Under the pieces are notes generated by a model. The model had not been told where the DNA came from. It was given only the letters and a program-made list of their open reading frames with translations, and searched no databases. From Halanaerobiales bacterium (GTDB taxonomy: Bacteria > Bacillota_F > Halanaerobiia > Halanaerobiales > DTU029), in contig JADQBV010000114.1 of the NCBI GenBank assembly GCA_016278415.1, positions 1 to 45,428 of the forward strand: DNA of 45,428 bases, in the 5' to 3' direction. The position numbers and the translations under genes are program-made. This document shows, piece by piece, positions 7,704-16,349 of this stretch (positions within the stretch are counted from its first letter, which is position 1; every line of letters starts with the position of its first letter).

Positions 7704-9617
7704 TCAATCAATTTCCACCTTATGAAATATCTTTACTACTTCAGGGTCAAACTGACTACCAGCACAGCGATCCAGCTCTTCTATAGCATCTTTATGGCTC
7801 ATTGGCTCTTTATAAGGACGCCCATTAGTCATTACATCGTATGAATCTACAACTGCAATTATTCTGGACAACAATGGTATCTCTAATTCCTTCTTTCCTA
7901 AAGGGTATCCTTTTCCATCCCACCTCTCATGATGACTTAAAATATAAGGACTAATTTGAGATAATTCCATAGAAGACTGGGCTATCCTATAACCTGCTTC
8001 AGGATGCTTCTTTATTGCTTCCCATTCTTCATCGTTCAAGGGGCCAGCTTTATTTAAAATATTATCGTTAACAGCCACTTTTCCCATATCATGGAGCATA
8101 GCTAAAAGCTTTAAATCATCCAGTTCATTGCCGCTTAGACCTATTTTCTTTCCTACTTTAATGGCAAGTCTTGTCATTCTTTCGGCATGGTCAGCAGACT
8201 CATAACTTTTCTCTGCCAGTGTTTCTTTTAAAGAAGATATCAATGAACTACGATAGCTTTTTGATTCCAGCAATTTGTGGCGATACATTTTATCTTCCGC
8301 ATCTTTCATCAAACTATCTAAATCTTCATTAATATTCGTCCTGCTAGTACAACCAAGTGATATACTTAACTTCACATTAGTATCGTGAAGATTGTCAGTC
8401 TTTTCTTTTATATCTTTACATATTTTGTTTGCCTCTTTATTATCTTTGCCCGGTAAAATAACGAAAAACTCATCACCACCCCAGCGAAATACAAGAGCGT
8501 CTTCTGGACAAATTTCTTTTAACACCTCAGCCATACTAATTAAGACCTTATCCCCTGCAGCATGACCGAAAATATCATTTGTTACCTTTAAACCATTAAG
8601 GTCTCCAATAATAATAGATAGAGGAAATACACTCTGCTCATATTTAGGTAAAACTTTTTCTAAATAAGTACGGTTATATAATCCTGTTAAAGTATCAAAA
8701 TAAGCTGATTTTTGCAAGCTTGAAGACATAATAAAGTTATCAATTGCATTAGCAAATTGACTACTTAGAATACGTAAAGTATTAAACAGTGAATCTGAGA
8801 TTTTATATAATGTATATAAGTTGTCTAATAGTACTACTCCTACAATACCTGTATTAGTCTTCAATGGAAACCAATAAGCAAGTCCATTATCTATTACTGT
8901 ATAATCCTTTGTTAAATCTGGCATATCAGGATAGTATTCAACAGTATATTTAATACCTCTTTCATTAATACCTTTAGCATAAGTAATTTCTTTCTGCTCA
9001 TTGAATAAAAATACTGTAACTCGATCAAATTTATAAAAATTAACTATCATCTTCATAAATGTATCAATGAGTAAATCTAAATCTTCTACTGATTGTAATT
9101 TATTATTGATTTTTATAGAAATTTCGGTATTTTCCTTTTCTCTTAAACTATCAGTTTCAAATAATACAGTAGCTAAGGCAAATGAAATAGCCTGTTTAAA
9201 AAACTTAATTTCTTCTATTAAATCCCCTTCTATGATAGAGCGACTTCTTATTTCTATAATGCCCAAGAATTTACTTCCTGTATGTAAAGGTAATTTTAAA
9301 TAATGTAAATCTTGAACTTTTTCGCTTAAAATTTTATTATTAATAAGTGGTGGAGATACATTATCTAAAGATATAAAATTATAACCAGGAATCCAACCAG
9401 TGTTAGTATAGATAGCCTCTTCTTTAATATTCTCCATTTTCGCATCTACTACAAAAAAACTAACCCGTTCAATACTGAATATATAATTAATCCTATGAAA
9501 AATAAATTCAGTTAATTTTTCATAAATAAGAGAATCTTTAATATTGTTTTTCAAAAAAGTAGCAGCCTGTGATCCTACTTTTGATAAATCTTTATTCCAA
9601 CTATTTATATCCACCAC
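7704..9617 (-). CDS. GAF-GGDEF-HD-GYP cyclic-di-GMP turnover protein
   Basis: A 637-residue cytoplasmic signalling protein. Two GAF-like sensor regions (about 20-150 and 165-295) precede a GGDEF domain (TLTGLYNRTYLEKVLP near 315; active-site RWGGDEFF near 380, intact), then an HD-GYP domain (LHDMGKVAVNDN near 508; HHERWDGKGYPLGKKE near 563, intact). It may therefore both make and degrade c-di-GMP. The RxxD inhibitory site before GGDEF is not apparent. No membrane segment is seen. Start: GTG at 9615-9617, with GGAGGTG 7 nt upstream inside the end of the preceding gene. It begins 1 nt after the broken solute-binding-protein gene, and the operon is led by a c-di-GMP riboswitch, so feedback control is likely. 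Confidence 0.93.
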   Translation of the reverse strand: MVDINSWNKDLSKVGSQAATFLKNNIKDSLIYEKLTEFIFHRINYIFSIERVSFFVVDAKMENIKEEAIYTNTGWIPGYNFISLDNVSPPLINNKILSEKVQDLHYLKLPLHTGSKFLGIIEIRSRSIIEGDLIEEIKFFKQAISFALATVLFETDSLREKENTEISIKINNKLQSVEDLDLLIDTFMKMIVNFYKFDRVTVFLFNEQKEITYAKGINERGIKYTVEYYPDMPDLTKDYTVIDNGLAYWFPLKTNTGIVGVVLLDNLYTLYKISDSLFNTLRILSSQFANAIDNFIMSSSLQKSAYFDTLTGLYNRTYLEKVLPKYEQSVFPLSIIIGDLNGLKVTNDIFGHAAGDKVLISMAEVLKEICPEDALVFRWGGDEFFVILPGKDNKEANKICKDIKEKTDNLHDTNVKLSISLGCTSRTNINEDLDSLMKDAEDKMYRHKLLESKSYRSSLISSLKETLAEKSYESADHAERMTRLAIKVGKKIGLSGNELDDLKLLAMLHDMGKVAVNDNILNKAGPLNDEEWEAIKKHPEAGYRIAQSSMELSQISPYILSHHERWDGKGYPLGKKELEIPLLSRIIAVVDSYDVMTNGRPYKEPMSHKDAIEELDRCAGSQFDPEVVKIFHKVEID

Positions 9618-9618
9618 A

Positions 9619-10848
9619 TTATCTCACCTCCCAGGACATTTTTATGATTTCCTGTATTTTGCGATCAATTTTTTTTAATAATGTATATAGCTCCTTATTT
9701 ATAGTAACATCTCTTTTCTTAAATAATTCTATAATGGTATGTCCTAGTCCCTTAATTATTTGATTTTCAATAGTAATCCATGCAGGATGAGCTGGGAAGA
9801 CTTTTGAATTGAGAGTTTGTTGATACATTAATTTAACCCTTTGGTCAGATGATTTTTTTTGCCAGAACTCATCCTCAAATGCCGATACATCCCCACTTTC
9901 ATTTGACCATTTACTTATAAATTCATCACTTAGAATAAACTCCACCAAACGCCAGGCTTCCGCCTTTTCTTTTGATTTAGAAGATACAGCCAGAACAGAC
10001 CCTCCACCATAGGAAGATGGTTTTTCAGTTGAAGAAGGGAAGGGAAGAACGCAATAATTACCGCTATGGCCTTTATAAATATCCTCAACAATACCATACC
10101 AACTGCCAATATAGAATACAGACAAACCATTAAGATAGAAATCTTCATTAACTTGGTAAGGATGTTTCAGCCAATCCTCATCATTACTAGAAACTTTTTT
10201 TAAATCAACACATTCACTTATTGTATCTAAAACAAAGGGATCTGTTAGTATTTTTTAAGGGGCGCTGTTCAGGTCAGGAAAGTCCCATCCCTTAGACCAA
10301 AGAATAGAGAAAATACGTTGTATACTATCTAGACCTGGATTAAAGGAAATAGATAAAGGGTTAGGCAGATTAGAATTCTCCTTTTTCTTTACCATTATCT
10401 CTTCAATGACCTTCTTTAATCCTTGCCAGTCTTTCACATCGCTTTTGCAAATACCTAAGTTTGACATATAATCATTACGCCCAGCCATAATAATAGTATC
10501 AACAAGCCAGGGAAGGGCATACTGTTCATCGGCATATTGACATAAGTTATTTATTCCTGGATTTATTGATGGCTTTACATCAATGTGATTTGGAACCTTA
10601 TCTAAGTATCCCATATGAGCAAAAGTTCTTATCCAACTTGTACCAAGTTGTAACACATCTGGCCCAGTACCATTCTTGAAATCCTCAACCAAAGCTGTAA
10701 AAATCCGTTCCCAGGTAACAAATTCTATCTGTATTTCAATATTATTTTCACTTTTAAATTTTGAAAACGCTTTTTTTAAATATACTAGTGCATTAGAATT
10801 AATAGAAGAAATTACTATCCATACACGCAATTTGTTTTTTTGCATCAT
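9619..10848 (-). pseudogene. Family 1 solute-binding-protein gene with in-frame TAA, no signal peptide
   Basis: One continuous frame of 409 sense codons and one internal TAA (10255-10257). The first 197 residues (KSENNIEIQIEFVTWERIF, GPDVLQLGTSWIRTFAHMG, YALPWLVDT) and the last part (VFYIGSWYGIVEDI, FPSSTEKPSSYGGGSVLAVS, EKAEAWRLVEFI) are together a typical extracellular sugar-binding protein (SBP_bac_1). Reading through the TAA restores a normal sequence (DLNSAP-x-KILTDPFVL) with no frameshift. The start ATG at 10846-10848 has AAAGGAG 6 nt upstream; the protein begins MMQKNKLRVWIVISS with no lipobox or signal peptide, so it was probably an intracellular ligand sensor for the GGDEF-HD-GYP protein encoded 1 nt later. 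Recent pseudogene, read-through or sequencing error are all possible. Confidence 0.85.
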
Positions 10849-10870
10849 AATCAGCTCCTTTATGTGGAAC

Positions 10871-10990
10871 AAAACCAAAAAAAAACCCAATATGGGCTAT
10901 GTAATCTGCAACCTGGCGATCTTAGTTATTTACAATAACCTTAGACCCATAGCTTTGTGCCCCTATCTTTCAATAGGTTAACCCATTAGT
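10871..10990 (-). promoter_or_regulatory. Cyclic-di-GMP-I (GEMM) riboswitch
   Basis: The minus strand carries the GEMM-I core in order: AACCTATTGAAAGATAGG (helix with a GAAA tetraloop), then CACAAAGCTATGGGTCTAAG (tetraloop receptor strand), the GTTATT/AATAAC helix, and ATCGCCAGGTTGC (the 3' GCCRGGUUGC core). The usual GC/GC pair next to the ligand site appears as GU-facing-AC (GGGTTAACC with GGGGCACAAAG), a covarying change. A candidate closing helix ATGGGTT/AGCCCAT (10980-10986 with 10892-10898) shares AGCCCA with the terminator stem, so ligand binding would favour read-through (an ON switch; inference). It leads the solute-binding-protein/GGDEF-HD-GYP operon. Confidence 0.85.
10877..10897 (-). 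terminator. Riboswitch expression-platform terminator
   Basis: The short stem GCCCA/TGGGT (10885-10897) is followed by a run of nine T on the minus strand, ending about 20 nt before the ribosome binding site of the next gene. It competes with the riboswitch closing helix. Confidence 0.7.
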
Positions 10991-11016
10991 ATAAAAAAAT
11001 ATTTTAATTTATTTAT

Positions 11017-11045
11017 ATTATACTCTTATTTTATTAAAGAAGCAA
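11017..11045 (-). promoter_or_regulatory. Sigma-A promoter for the riboswitch-led operon
   Basis: The -35 TTGCTT (11040-11045), a 17-nt spacer and -10 TATAAT (11017-11022) predict initiation near 11010, about 20 nt before the riboswitch. Confidence 0.7.
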
Positions 11046-11048
11046 ATT

Positions 11049-11070
11049 TTCTAGGCCTATAGACCTAGAA
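11049..11070 (-). terminator. Hairpin just upstream of the riboswitch promoter
   Basis: A 9-bp stem TTCTAGGTC/GGCCTAGAA with a TATA loop; the U-G pair favours the minus strand. It overlaps the end of the MFS remnant and probably ended an older transcription unit; the T-run after it is weak. Confidence 0.45.
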
Positions 11071-11190
11071 TAAAAGCAAAATGTAAAGCACACCATTACC
11101 TAAAGCAGAAATAATCTGACCAATAACACCCATGGCAAAATTCCTGTTAAATAATTTTTTTTCTCGTTCATTTTCTCCGGATAATAGGCT
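11065..11190 (-). pseudogene. Remnant of an MFS transporter N-terminus
   Basis: An open minus-strand frame gives EREKKLFNRNFAMGVIGQ followed by IISALGNGVLYILLLF and a stop. KLFNRNF-x5-GQIIS-x-x-GN is the usual opening of major facilitator efflux proteins of Bacillota (first transmembrane helix). Only the first helix survives, and the frame has no credible start. The 10891-11495 gap thus holds the riboswitch and promoter, this remnant, a very short reading frame at 11251-11340, and another protein-like fragment without a start (KYAVNLFKANHVFSGTASI, about 11345-11480) that I do not recognise. Confidence 0.5.
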
Positions 11191-11250
11191 TTTTTTACTA
11201 AGCAACAATAAAACTAATCCACTTTTTTAGGCTGGTACCTCAAGTTGTAA

Positions 11251-11340
11251 TTAATTTTCTTTTAACGGTTCGTTGAGATAACCGAAAATGTCCAATAAAC
11301 TATCTTTATCCATTAAGCCAATGTCATTGGATTTTACCAT
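11251..11340 (-). CDS. Possible 29-residue peptide with a strong ribosome binding site
   Basis: ATG at 11338-11340 is preceded at 4 nt by AGGAGGAG and opens 29 codons (MVKSNDIGLMDKDSLLDIF..., acidic, no hydrophobic segment). It lies among gene remnants, so it may be the broken start of a former gene rather than a functional peptide. No family recognised. Confidence 0.25.
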   Translation of the reverse strand: MVKSNDIGLMDKDSLLDIFGYLNEPLKEN

Positions 11341-11495
11341 GTTACTCCTCCTAAATGCATAAATAAAACATTAATTCCATCCTGAGCTAAGGCCATTAAA
11401 ACAGTAATTGAAGCAGTCCCACTGAAAACATGATTAGCTTTAAAAAGATTAACTGCATACTTTACCCTGCCAAATGTAAGTTGCTAAGCTAAAAT

Positions 11496-12608
11496 TCATA
11501 AACTGGATATTTTCTTACTTTCATTTTTAACTTTATACATTATTTTGTCAGCCATTTTAATTAATTCATCTATAGAATCAGCATCCTCTGGAAACTTTGC
11601 ATAACCAATACTAACTCCCATAAATGGTATATTCATAGCAAAAAGATTCTTAATTTTTCCATCAATTGTTTTCATAAAATCACTTAAATTGTTTTTTTTA
11701 TATATACAGACAAATTCATCTCCTGACATCCTATAGATATTTCCTTCATCACCTACTGTCTGTATAGTTGTTTCAGTAAAATGTCTTAAATAATCATCTC
11801 CAGCAGAATGCCCATATCTATCATTAATTTTTTTAAAATCATCTAAATCCATATATATTAAAATAAAAGGTTCATTTTCAGAAATCATTTCTTCACAATC
11901 GAGATAAAGCGCAAGTCGATTTCTAATACCAGTTAAAGTATCTGAATATGCAAGTCTTTGTAAAGACTTGATACTTTTAAAGTTTTTTACAATAATATAT
12001 ATTAAATGATAACTTAAAGTTGCTGTAAATGCTACTAATACAACAATAATTACTCCCCAGTTTATATCTTTTGGAAAATATAGATTAATTATTGATATAA
12101 GTGTAAATTCAAATAAACTCAGAAGAATAAGATATCTATTTATCTCTTCAGGAATATTTTTTAAGATATAGAAAAATTCATTTTTTACAAATTTAATAAT
12201 AAGAGGGGTAGTAAATAGAAAGATTATAGTTTGAATTATAAGAACAGTATGAAAAGAATTATTAAAACCAAGTAATTTAGAAGTCTGAAAGGAAAGAAAA
12301 CTCACTATCAAAGTATGGGACCATGAAAAAAACATAATAGCCAGTGTTCTGTCGCTAGATTCATCATATAAATGCTTTAAGGGGAAAAAATATGTAAAAC
12401 CCAGTAAAATGATAGTGCTCCCATTCAAGTATGTTAGGTTATATTTTAGTCTTATTAATATAGAAATGAAAATAACTAATAATGTAAATAGAGTCAACTC
12501 ACCTATGACTTTTTGTATTTTATACTTTTTTCTTGAACAATGATGTGAAGTAAGCAGATTTACAGATAACATTTCTAAAAAGATGATTAATCTCAATAAA
12601 TTATCCAA
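11496..12608 (-). CDS. Membrane-anchored GGDEF protein with SGDEF active site
   Basis: A 370-residue protein: about six hydrophobic helices over residues 1-200 (for example LTLFTLLVIFISILIRL, IIFLFTTPLIIKFV, WGVIIVVLVAFTATLSYHL), then a GGDEF domain (TLTGIRNRLALYLDCEEM near 222; FILIYMDLDDFKKINDRYGH; YRMSGDEFVCIYKK near 305). The first glycine of GGDEF is serine. Some SGDEF/AGDEF enzymes are reported active, so a diguanylate cyclase or a degenerate receptor are both possible. The TTG start at 12606-12608 follows AGGGAGGAG by 6 nt. It is on the same strand as the GGDEF-HD-GYP operon but separated by a region of remnants. Confidence 0.88.
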   Translation of the reverse strand: MDNLLRLIIFLEMLSVNLLTSHHCSRKKYKIQKVIGELTLFTLLVIFISILIRLKYNLTYLNGSTIILLGFTYFFPLKHLYDESSDRTLAIMFFSWSHTLIVSFLSFQTSKLLGFNNSFHTVLIIQTIIFLFTTPLIIKFVKNEFFYILKNIPEEINRYLILLSLFEFTLISIINLYFPKDINWGVIIVVLVAFTATLSYHLIYIIVKNFKSIKSLQRLAYSDTLTGIRNRLALYLDCEEMISENEPFILIYMDLDDFKKINDRYGHSAGDDYLRHFTETTIQTVGDEGNIYRMSGDEFVCIYKKNNLSDFMKTIDGKIKNLFAMNIPFMGVSIGYAKFPEDADSIDELIKMADKIMYKVKNESKKISSL

Positions 12609-12653
12609 ATTTCTCTCCTCCCTTGAACATCCCTGGCAACAAAATTCTCCTAT

Positions 12654-12662
12654 AGTATATCA
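12654..12662 (-). promoter_or_regulatory. Extended -10 element for the SGDEF gene
   Basis: TGATATACT, an extended -10 (TGn plus TATACT at 12654-12659), lies about 46 nt before the TTG start. No convincing -35 is seen. Confidence 0.35.
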
Positions 12663-12685
12663 CATATTTGTATCTACTTCACTAA

Positions 12686-12971
12686 TTACCAGGAATTTTC
12701 CAATTGTCCATCTTCTTTCTCTATAATATTACCGTTTGCAAAATAATCTTCAACAGATACTCTTATCTCCGGCTAACAAAGAAGCTTTATATTCATATTT
12801 ACGATTATCACTATTAAAGCATTTTATAATAATAGAATCAATATCTGTATGATCATTTGCAATACTCTTATCTAATACTTTTACATCTCTAATTCTCGAA
12901 CCACGAAACAATCTATAATCCTCAGCTTTATAACAATAAGCTATTATATACCAGGTATACCATTTATACAT
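12686..12971 (-). pseudogene. Truncated, frameshifted WYL-domain regulator
   Basis: The first frame (12750-12971) reads YKWYTWYIIAYCYKAEDYR followed by LFRGSRIRDVKVLDK, the ligand-binding core of WYL-domain transcription regulators. It stops after SLLAGDKSIC, while another frame continues as IRVSVEDYFANGNIIEKEDG to a TAA at 12686, matching the WYL C-terminal extension. The N-terminal winged-helix domain is absent. This is a decayed gene next to the island's left end; it may have been the original neighbour of rlmH. Confidence 0.65.
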
Positions 12972-13046
12972 AATAGATATGAGAATGACTTAATGGAGAT
13001 ATCTAAAAAGCGGAAAAAGAAGTTAAAATGAAGGCAGACATAAAGC

Positions 13047-13069
13047 TAAGGGACCCAAAGGGTCCCTTA
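13047..13069 (-). terminator. Terminator immediately outside the island's left repeat
   Basis: A perfect 10-bp stem TAAGGGACCC/GGGTCCCTTA with an AAA loop. On the minus strand it follows the left copy of the rlmH 3' end after 2 nt, so it was probably the original rlmH terminator. It could work in both directions (ACTTTTA on plus, GCTTTAT on minus). Confidence 0.65.
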
Positions 13070-13071
13070 AC

Positions 13072-13104
13072 TTTTATGCATCACAGATGGTACGGTTCAC
13101 CGCG
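13072..13104 (-). repeat. Left attachment-site repeat (33 bp)
   Basis: Identical over 33 nt to 28818-28850. It contains the last seven sense codons and stop of rlmH without the rest of the gene, so it is the distal att site left by insertion of the island. Confidence 0.85.
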
Positions 13105-13120
13105 ACTATGTAAACGCATA

Positions 13121-13149
13121 AAAAAAGAGCAGTCGTTAGCTCACTGCTC
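13121..13149 (-). terminator. Terminator of the defence island operon
   Basis: A perfect 7-bp stem GAGCAGT/ACTGCTC (13127-13133 with 13143-13149) is followed on the minus strand by seven T. It begins 4 nt after the hamB stop codon and lies just inside the left attachment repeat. Confidence 0.8.
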
Positions 13150-13152
13150 CTT

Positions 13153-16100
13153 CTAAAATTCACCATTCAATATCTTCCATACTTTTTTATATTCTTTTCC
13201 TGAAATATCTTTTGCCTTATGTGAAACCCGTTCCCATTCACTTTCAGGTAATTCCTTTAGCCATTTTGATACCTCATTATTAGTTGCGTTATAAATATTA
13301 CTATTTTGTTTTTTATATCCCTTACCTAAATCATCAGCAATACCTCTTGGTATATTATTCATTCTCATTAATATAGCTTCGTCTGTATTTACACCATAAT
13401 AAATCATTGCAGGTAAGTTATTTATTCTTCTAACTTCATCATTAGTCATATTTTCAAAATTTAATCCTGAGTTAGGTATTTTTTGTATAGAAGACAAACC
13501 CCAAGTAGCAGAATTTATAAGAGTACTATAAATCGCTCTACAACATTTTGTAATTTCTTCTTCTCCGGCACCACCAAAATATTGTGTGGATATTAATTCA
13601 ATATCCTTTCCGGCTACCCAATCATTTGTTAATTCTGCTAATTTTGAACCAGTTAGACTGTCTTTACCTCCAACCAATTTATCTAAACTAGATTTTATTT
13701 CAGGGATAGATAACATCACACCTATTATATTTCTTAAATCCCCAGAATTAGAGAATATATTTGACGAATTCCAAGAATGTTGATCCAATCCTAGTTCTCC
13801 TACTTTATTTATTGCTAGGTTAATTGCCTCCATGGAAAATCCTGTTGCATCAGATAATTTTGCTGCCCCTCTATTTTTATTTAGCTTCTTTCCATATCTT
13901 TTTACAGCATCTAATAAAACTTTCTTTTTAGGATTATCTATCAGGTTATACCCAAATGTTCTTCTTAAGAATAAATCAGCTTTTGTATTAAATTCTCCTA
14001 TATCTTTACATTGATTGAACATATGCGTGATATATTGTAAGAATTGTGACCACTCTGGTTTCCAAAATTGACTTGCTAAGTCAAACTCTTCACCATATTT
14101 AATGGATTCCTCTACCATTTTAACTAAATTAGATATTAATTCTTTTGTTGATTTTTTAATAAATTTTTTTGCTTTAAGTAACTCCTTTTGTTTATTAGGT
14201 TCTTGATTTCCTAGTACTATGCCGACTAATCCTAAGGTCCCTTGATCTAGGCGGCCAGATCTACCTACTAAATTCCAAAAATCCCGTACAGGCATATGGG
14301 ATGTTCTTGGATATGCATAAGATGCCATAATTATTGTTGATACCGGAAAGTTAATACCTTGAGCTATTGTGGTTGTTGCAACTAACACCTTTAGTTTACC
14401 CTTTTCCATTAGCCATTCCATCAAATATTTAACCTCATCTGGTAACCCAGAATGATGCACTCCTATTCTCTTATCCAAAAGTTTCTTGAGGGCAAAATTA
14501 TTTCCTAATTCTGCTGACACATAATTTTTGACCAGTTTTATATCTTCATCTTCACAAAAAGAATAATCATCTAATTCATTAAATAAACCATCAGCTAAAG
14601 TCCAACAATAATCTGGTCGCTGACAAATCACTAAAATACCATCTCTATTAAACAATTGTTTAGTTACAGCCATAGCTAGTTTTGTTTTACTTAATCTGCT
14701 TCTTGTTTCATCTATGGGAGTACTCTCATTAATTTTTATTTTTTTCTTAAGTTTAATCTGCTCTTTGCTAGTTAATATTGTTTCATAATATGTTTTCCAA
14801 TTTCGCGCTCTTCCTTCAGGATATATTGCTCCAATTACTCTATCATTTGGGCGCCATGATAACTCAAGACTAATCGCATTAGGACTATCTGGATCAAGCC
14901 ATTTAGCTACTTGATCTCTATTAGGAATGAAAGGTGTTAAAAGAAGCAGGTTACAATCCTTACAGTCGTTTTTTAAATTAGCCATTAAGATTTCAAGATT
15001 AATTCCTCTAGTCTCATCCTCAATATTATGAGCTTCATCAATTACTGCCAAAGCTAGGGGTCTATCAACCTTTTCCTCTACATTATCCCTAATAAGAAGA
15101 TTGAGTTTTTCAGGAGTTGTTACTAAAACATCAAACTTCTTTTCTTGTTTTGATAATAAATTTTCTTCAAATGAATCTACCTCTAACGCACCACTCATCT
15201 TTTCAACTATTATATCTATTGGTTGAAAATCTCTTCTTAAACGAGTTGTGACTTGATTAACCAAAGCTCTAGTTGGTGCTACATAAACAACCCAACCATT
15301 ATCTTCAGAAAATTGATTCAACGCCTGTAATATTCTAAATTCAGCTAATAATGTTTTCCCACTAGAAGTTGGCATATCCACAACCACTGCTTTATGTGCT
15401 GGGTCTAAAAGCCCCTTTTCTAAAACCGCATGCCTTTGAGGATATAATAGCTCAAATACTGGTTTATTAGATTTAGTTATATTTTTTACGAATTTAGTTA
15501 CCCGTGAATTAACCCTTTGAGTTACCATCCATATAGAATTAGATACCATTTTTTTAACAGTGCTGTTTAACATTCCCATTATTAATATCATTTCAACATT
15601 AGCACTATTCTCTGCAGATTCTATAGCTTTTTCAAAATGAAAATCAATTTGTTCCCTTATATCCCTTGGTTGGCCATTAATAAGAAACTCAGCAGTTATA
15701 TCTATTGCTTTTGCTAAATGGTATAATCCAAATAATTCATATGAGCTTCCTTTTATAGAAGCTGTTTCAAGGGAATCTAAATACTCTTTTTCATAAAGTT
15801 TCTGTTCATTTCGAAGTTCAGAAATAACTCTACTGGTAGTATGTAAATCATTCCAGTTTTCTTTTCTTATAAGATGTATAAAGGCAAGATAAATTTTTTT
15901 AAATAATAATATATCCCAATTTTCATCTTGAATATCCACTTTACACTTGCTTGAATTCTCAATAATAAATCTTCTTCCTGATTCCCATTTTTCCCCTAAA
16001 TAAGAATATGTAATAAGTTTATAGATATACTTTATTCGCTCTATTTCATTGTCAGGTATTGGTTGAATTCTAAAAAGAAGAAATAAATCACCACATACTT

Positions 16101-16347
16101 TATGAAACTCTTTTTTTAAAAGTTCGTCATCATTATGTTTTTTAAGCTCTATTATAGATATCTCCAACAATTCTATTATTTTATCCAATAATTGACGGTC
16201 TTCAAAGCTATCATCACTATAAGTAAATATACAATCGTTTTTTAAGGAATTATAGACTAATCTAGAGTCAGCTATGTTAAAAGCTTTTTCATATTCTTCT
16301 TGTGATATTGTATCAAATACCCAATGATTTGGTTTTGTGAATTTCAT
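13153..16347 (-). CDS. hamB: Hachiman HamB: Ski2-like DEAD/DEAH helicase
   Basis: A 1064-residue superfamily 2 helicase. An alpha-helical N-terminal region of about 300 residues precedes the motor: Walker A MPTSSGKTLLAEF near 325, VIDEAHN near 436, TTTIAQGINFPVST near 655 and the motif VI-like GRSGRLDQGTLG near 692. The C-terminal 350 residues are helical. Length, Ski2-like motifs and the partner 2 nt upstream match Hachiman/AbpB helicases. In that system the helicase guards DNA integrity and holds the HamA nuclease until phage-induced damage releases it. The ATG is preceded by AGGTG inside the end of hamA. Last gene of the island. Assignment rests on domain layout and gene order. Confidence 0.82.
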   Translation of the reverse strand: MKFTKPNHWVFDTISQEEYEKAFNIADSRLVYNSLKNDCIFTYSDDSFEDRQLLDKIIELLEISIIELKKHNDDELLKKEFHKVCGDLFLLFRIQPIPDNEIERIKYIYKLITYSYLGEKWESGRRFIIENSSKCKVDIQDENWDILLFKKIYLAFIHLIRKENWNDLHTTSRVISELRNEQKLYEKEYLDSLETASIKGSSYELFGLYHLAKAIDITAEFLINGQPRDIREQIDFHFEKAIESAENSANVEMILIMGMLNSTVKKMVSNSIWMVTQRVNSRVTKFVKNITKSNKPVFELLYPQRHAVLEKGLLDPAHKAVVVDMPTSSGKTLLAEFRILQALNQFSEDNGWVVYVAPTRALVNQVTTRLRRDFQPIDIIVEKMSGALEVDSFEENLLSKQEKKFDVLVTTPEKLNLLIRDNVEEKVDRPLALAVIDEAHNIEDETRGINLEILMANLKNDCKDCNLLLLTPFIPNRDQVAKWLDPDSPNAISLELSWRPNDRVIGAIYPEGRARNWKTYYETILTSKEQIKLKKKIKINESTPIDETRSRLSKTKLAMAVTKQLFNRDGILVICQRPDYCWTLADGLFNELDDYSFCEDEDIKLVKNYVSAELGNNFALKKLLDKRIGVHHSGLPDEVKYLMEWLMEKGKLKVLVATTTIAQGINFPVSTIIMASYAYPRTSHMPVRDFWNLVGRSGRLDQGTLGLVGIVLGNQEPNKQKELLKAKKFIKKSTKELISNLVKMVEESIKYGEEFDLASQFWKPEWSQFLQYITHMFNQCKDIGEFNTKADLFLRRTFGYNLIDNPKKKVLLDAVKRYGKKLNKNRGAAKLSDATGFSMEAINLAINKVGELGLDQHSWNSSNIFSNSGDLRNIIGVMLSIPEIKSSLDKLVGGKDSLTGSKLAELTNDWVAGKDIELISTQYFGGAGEEEITKCCRAIYSTLINSATWGLSSIQKIPNSGLNFENMTNDEVRRINNLPAMIYYGVNTDEAILMRMNNIPRGIADDLGKGYKKQNSNIYNATNNEVSKWLKELPESEWERVSHKAKDISGKEYKKVWKILNGEF

Positions 16348-16349
16348 AG

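Noticed and set aside
9930..10148. 72-residue minus-strand hydrophobic frame
   Set aside because: It is an alternative frame inside the solute-binding-protein gene, whose own frame explains the sequence.
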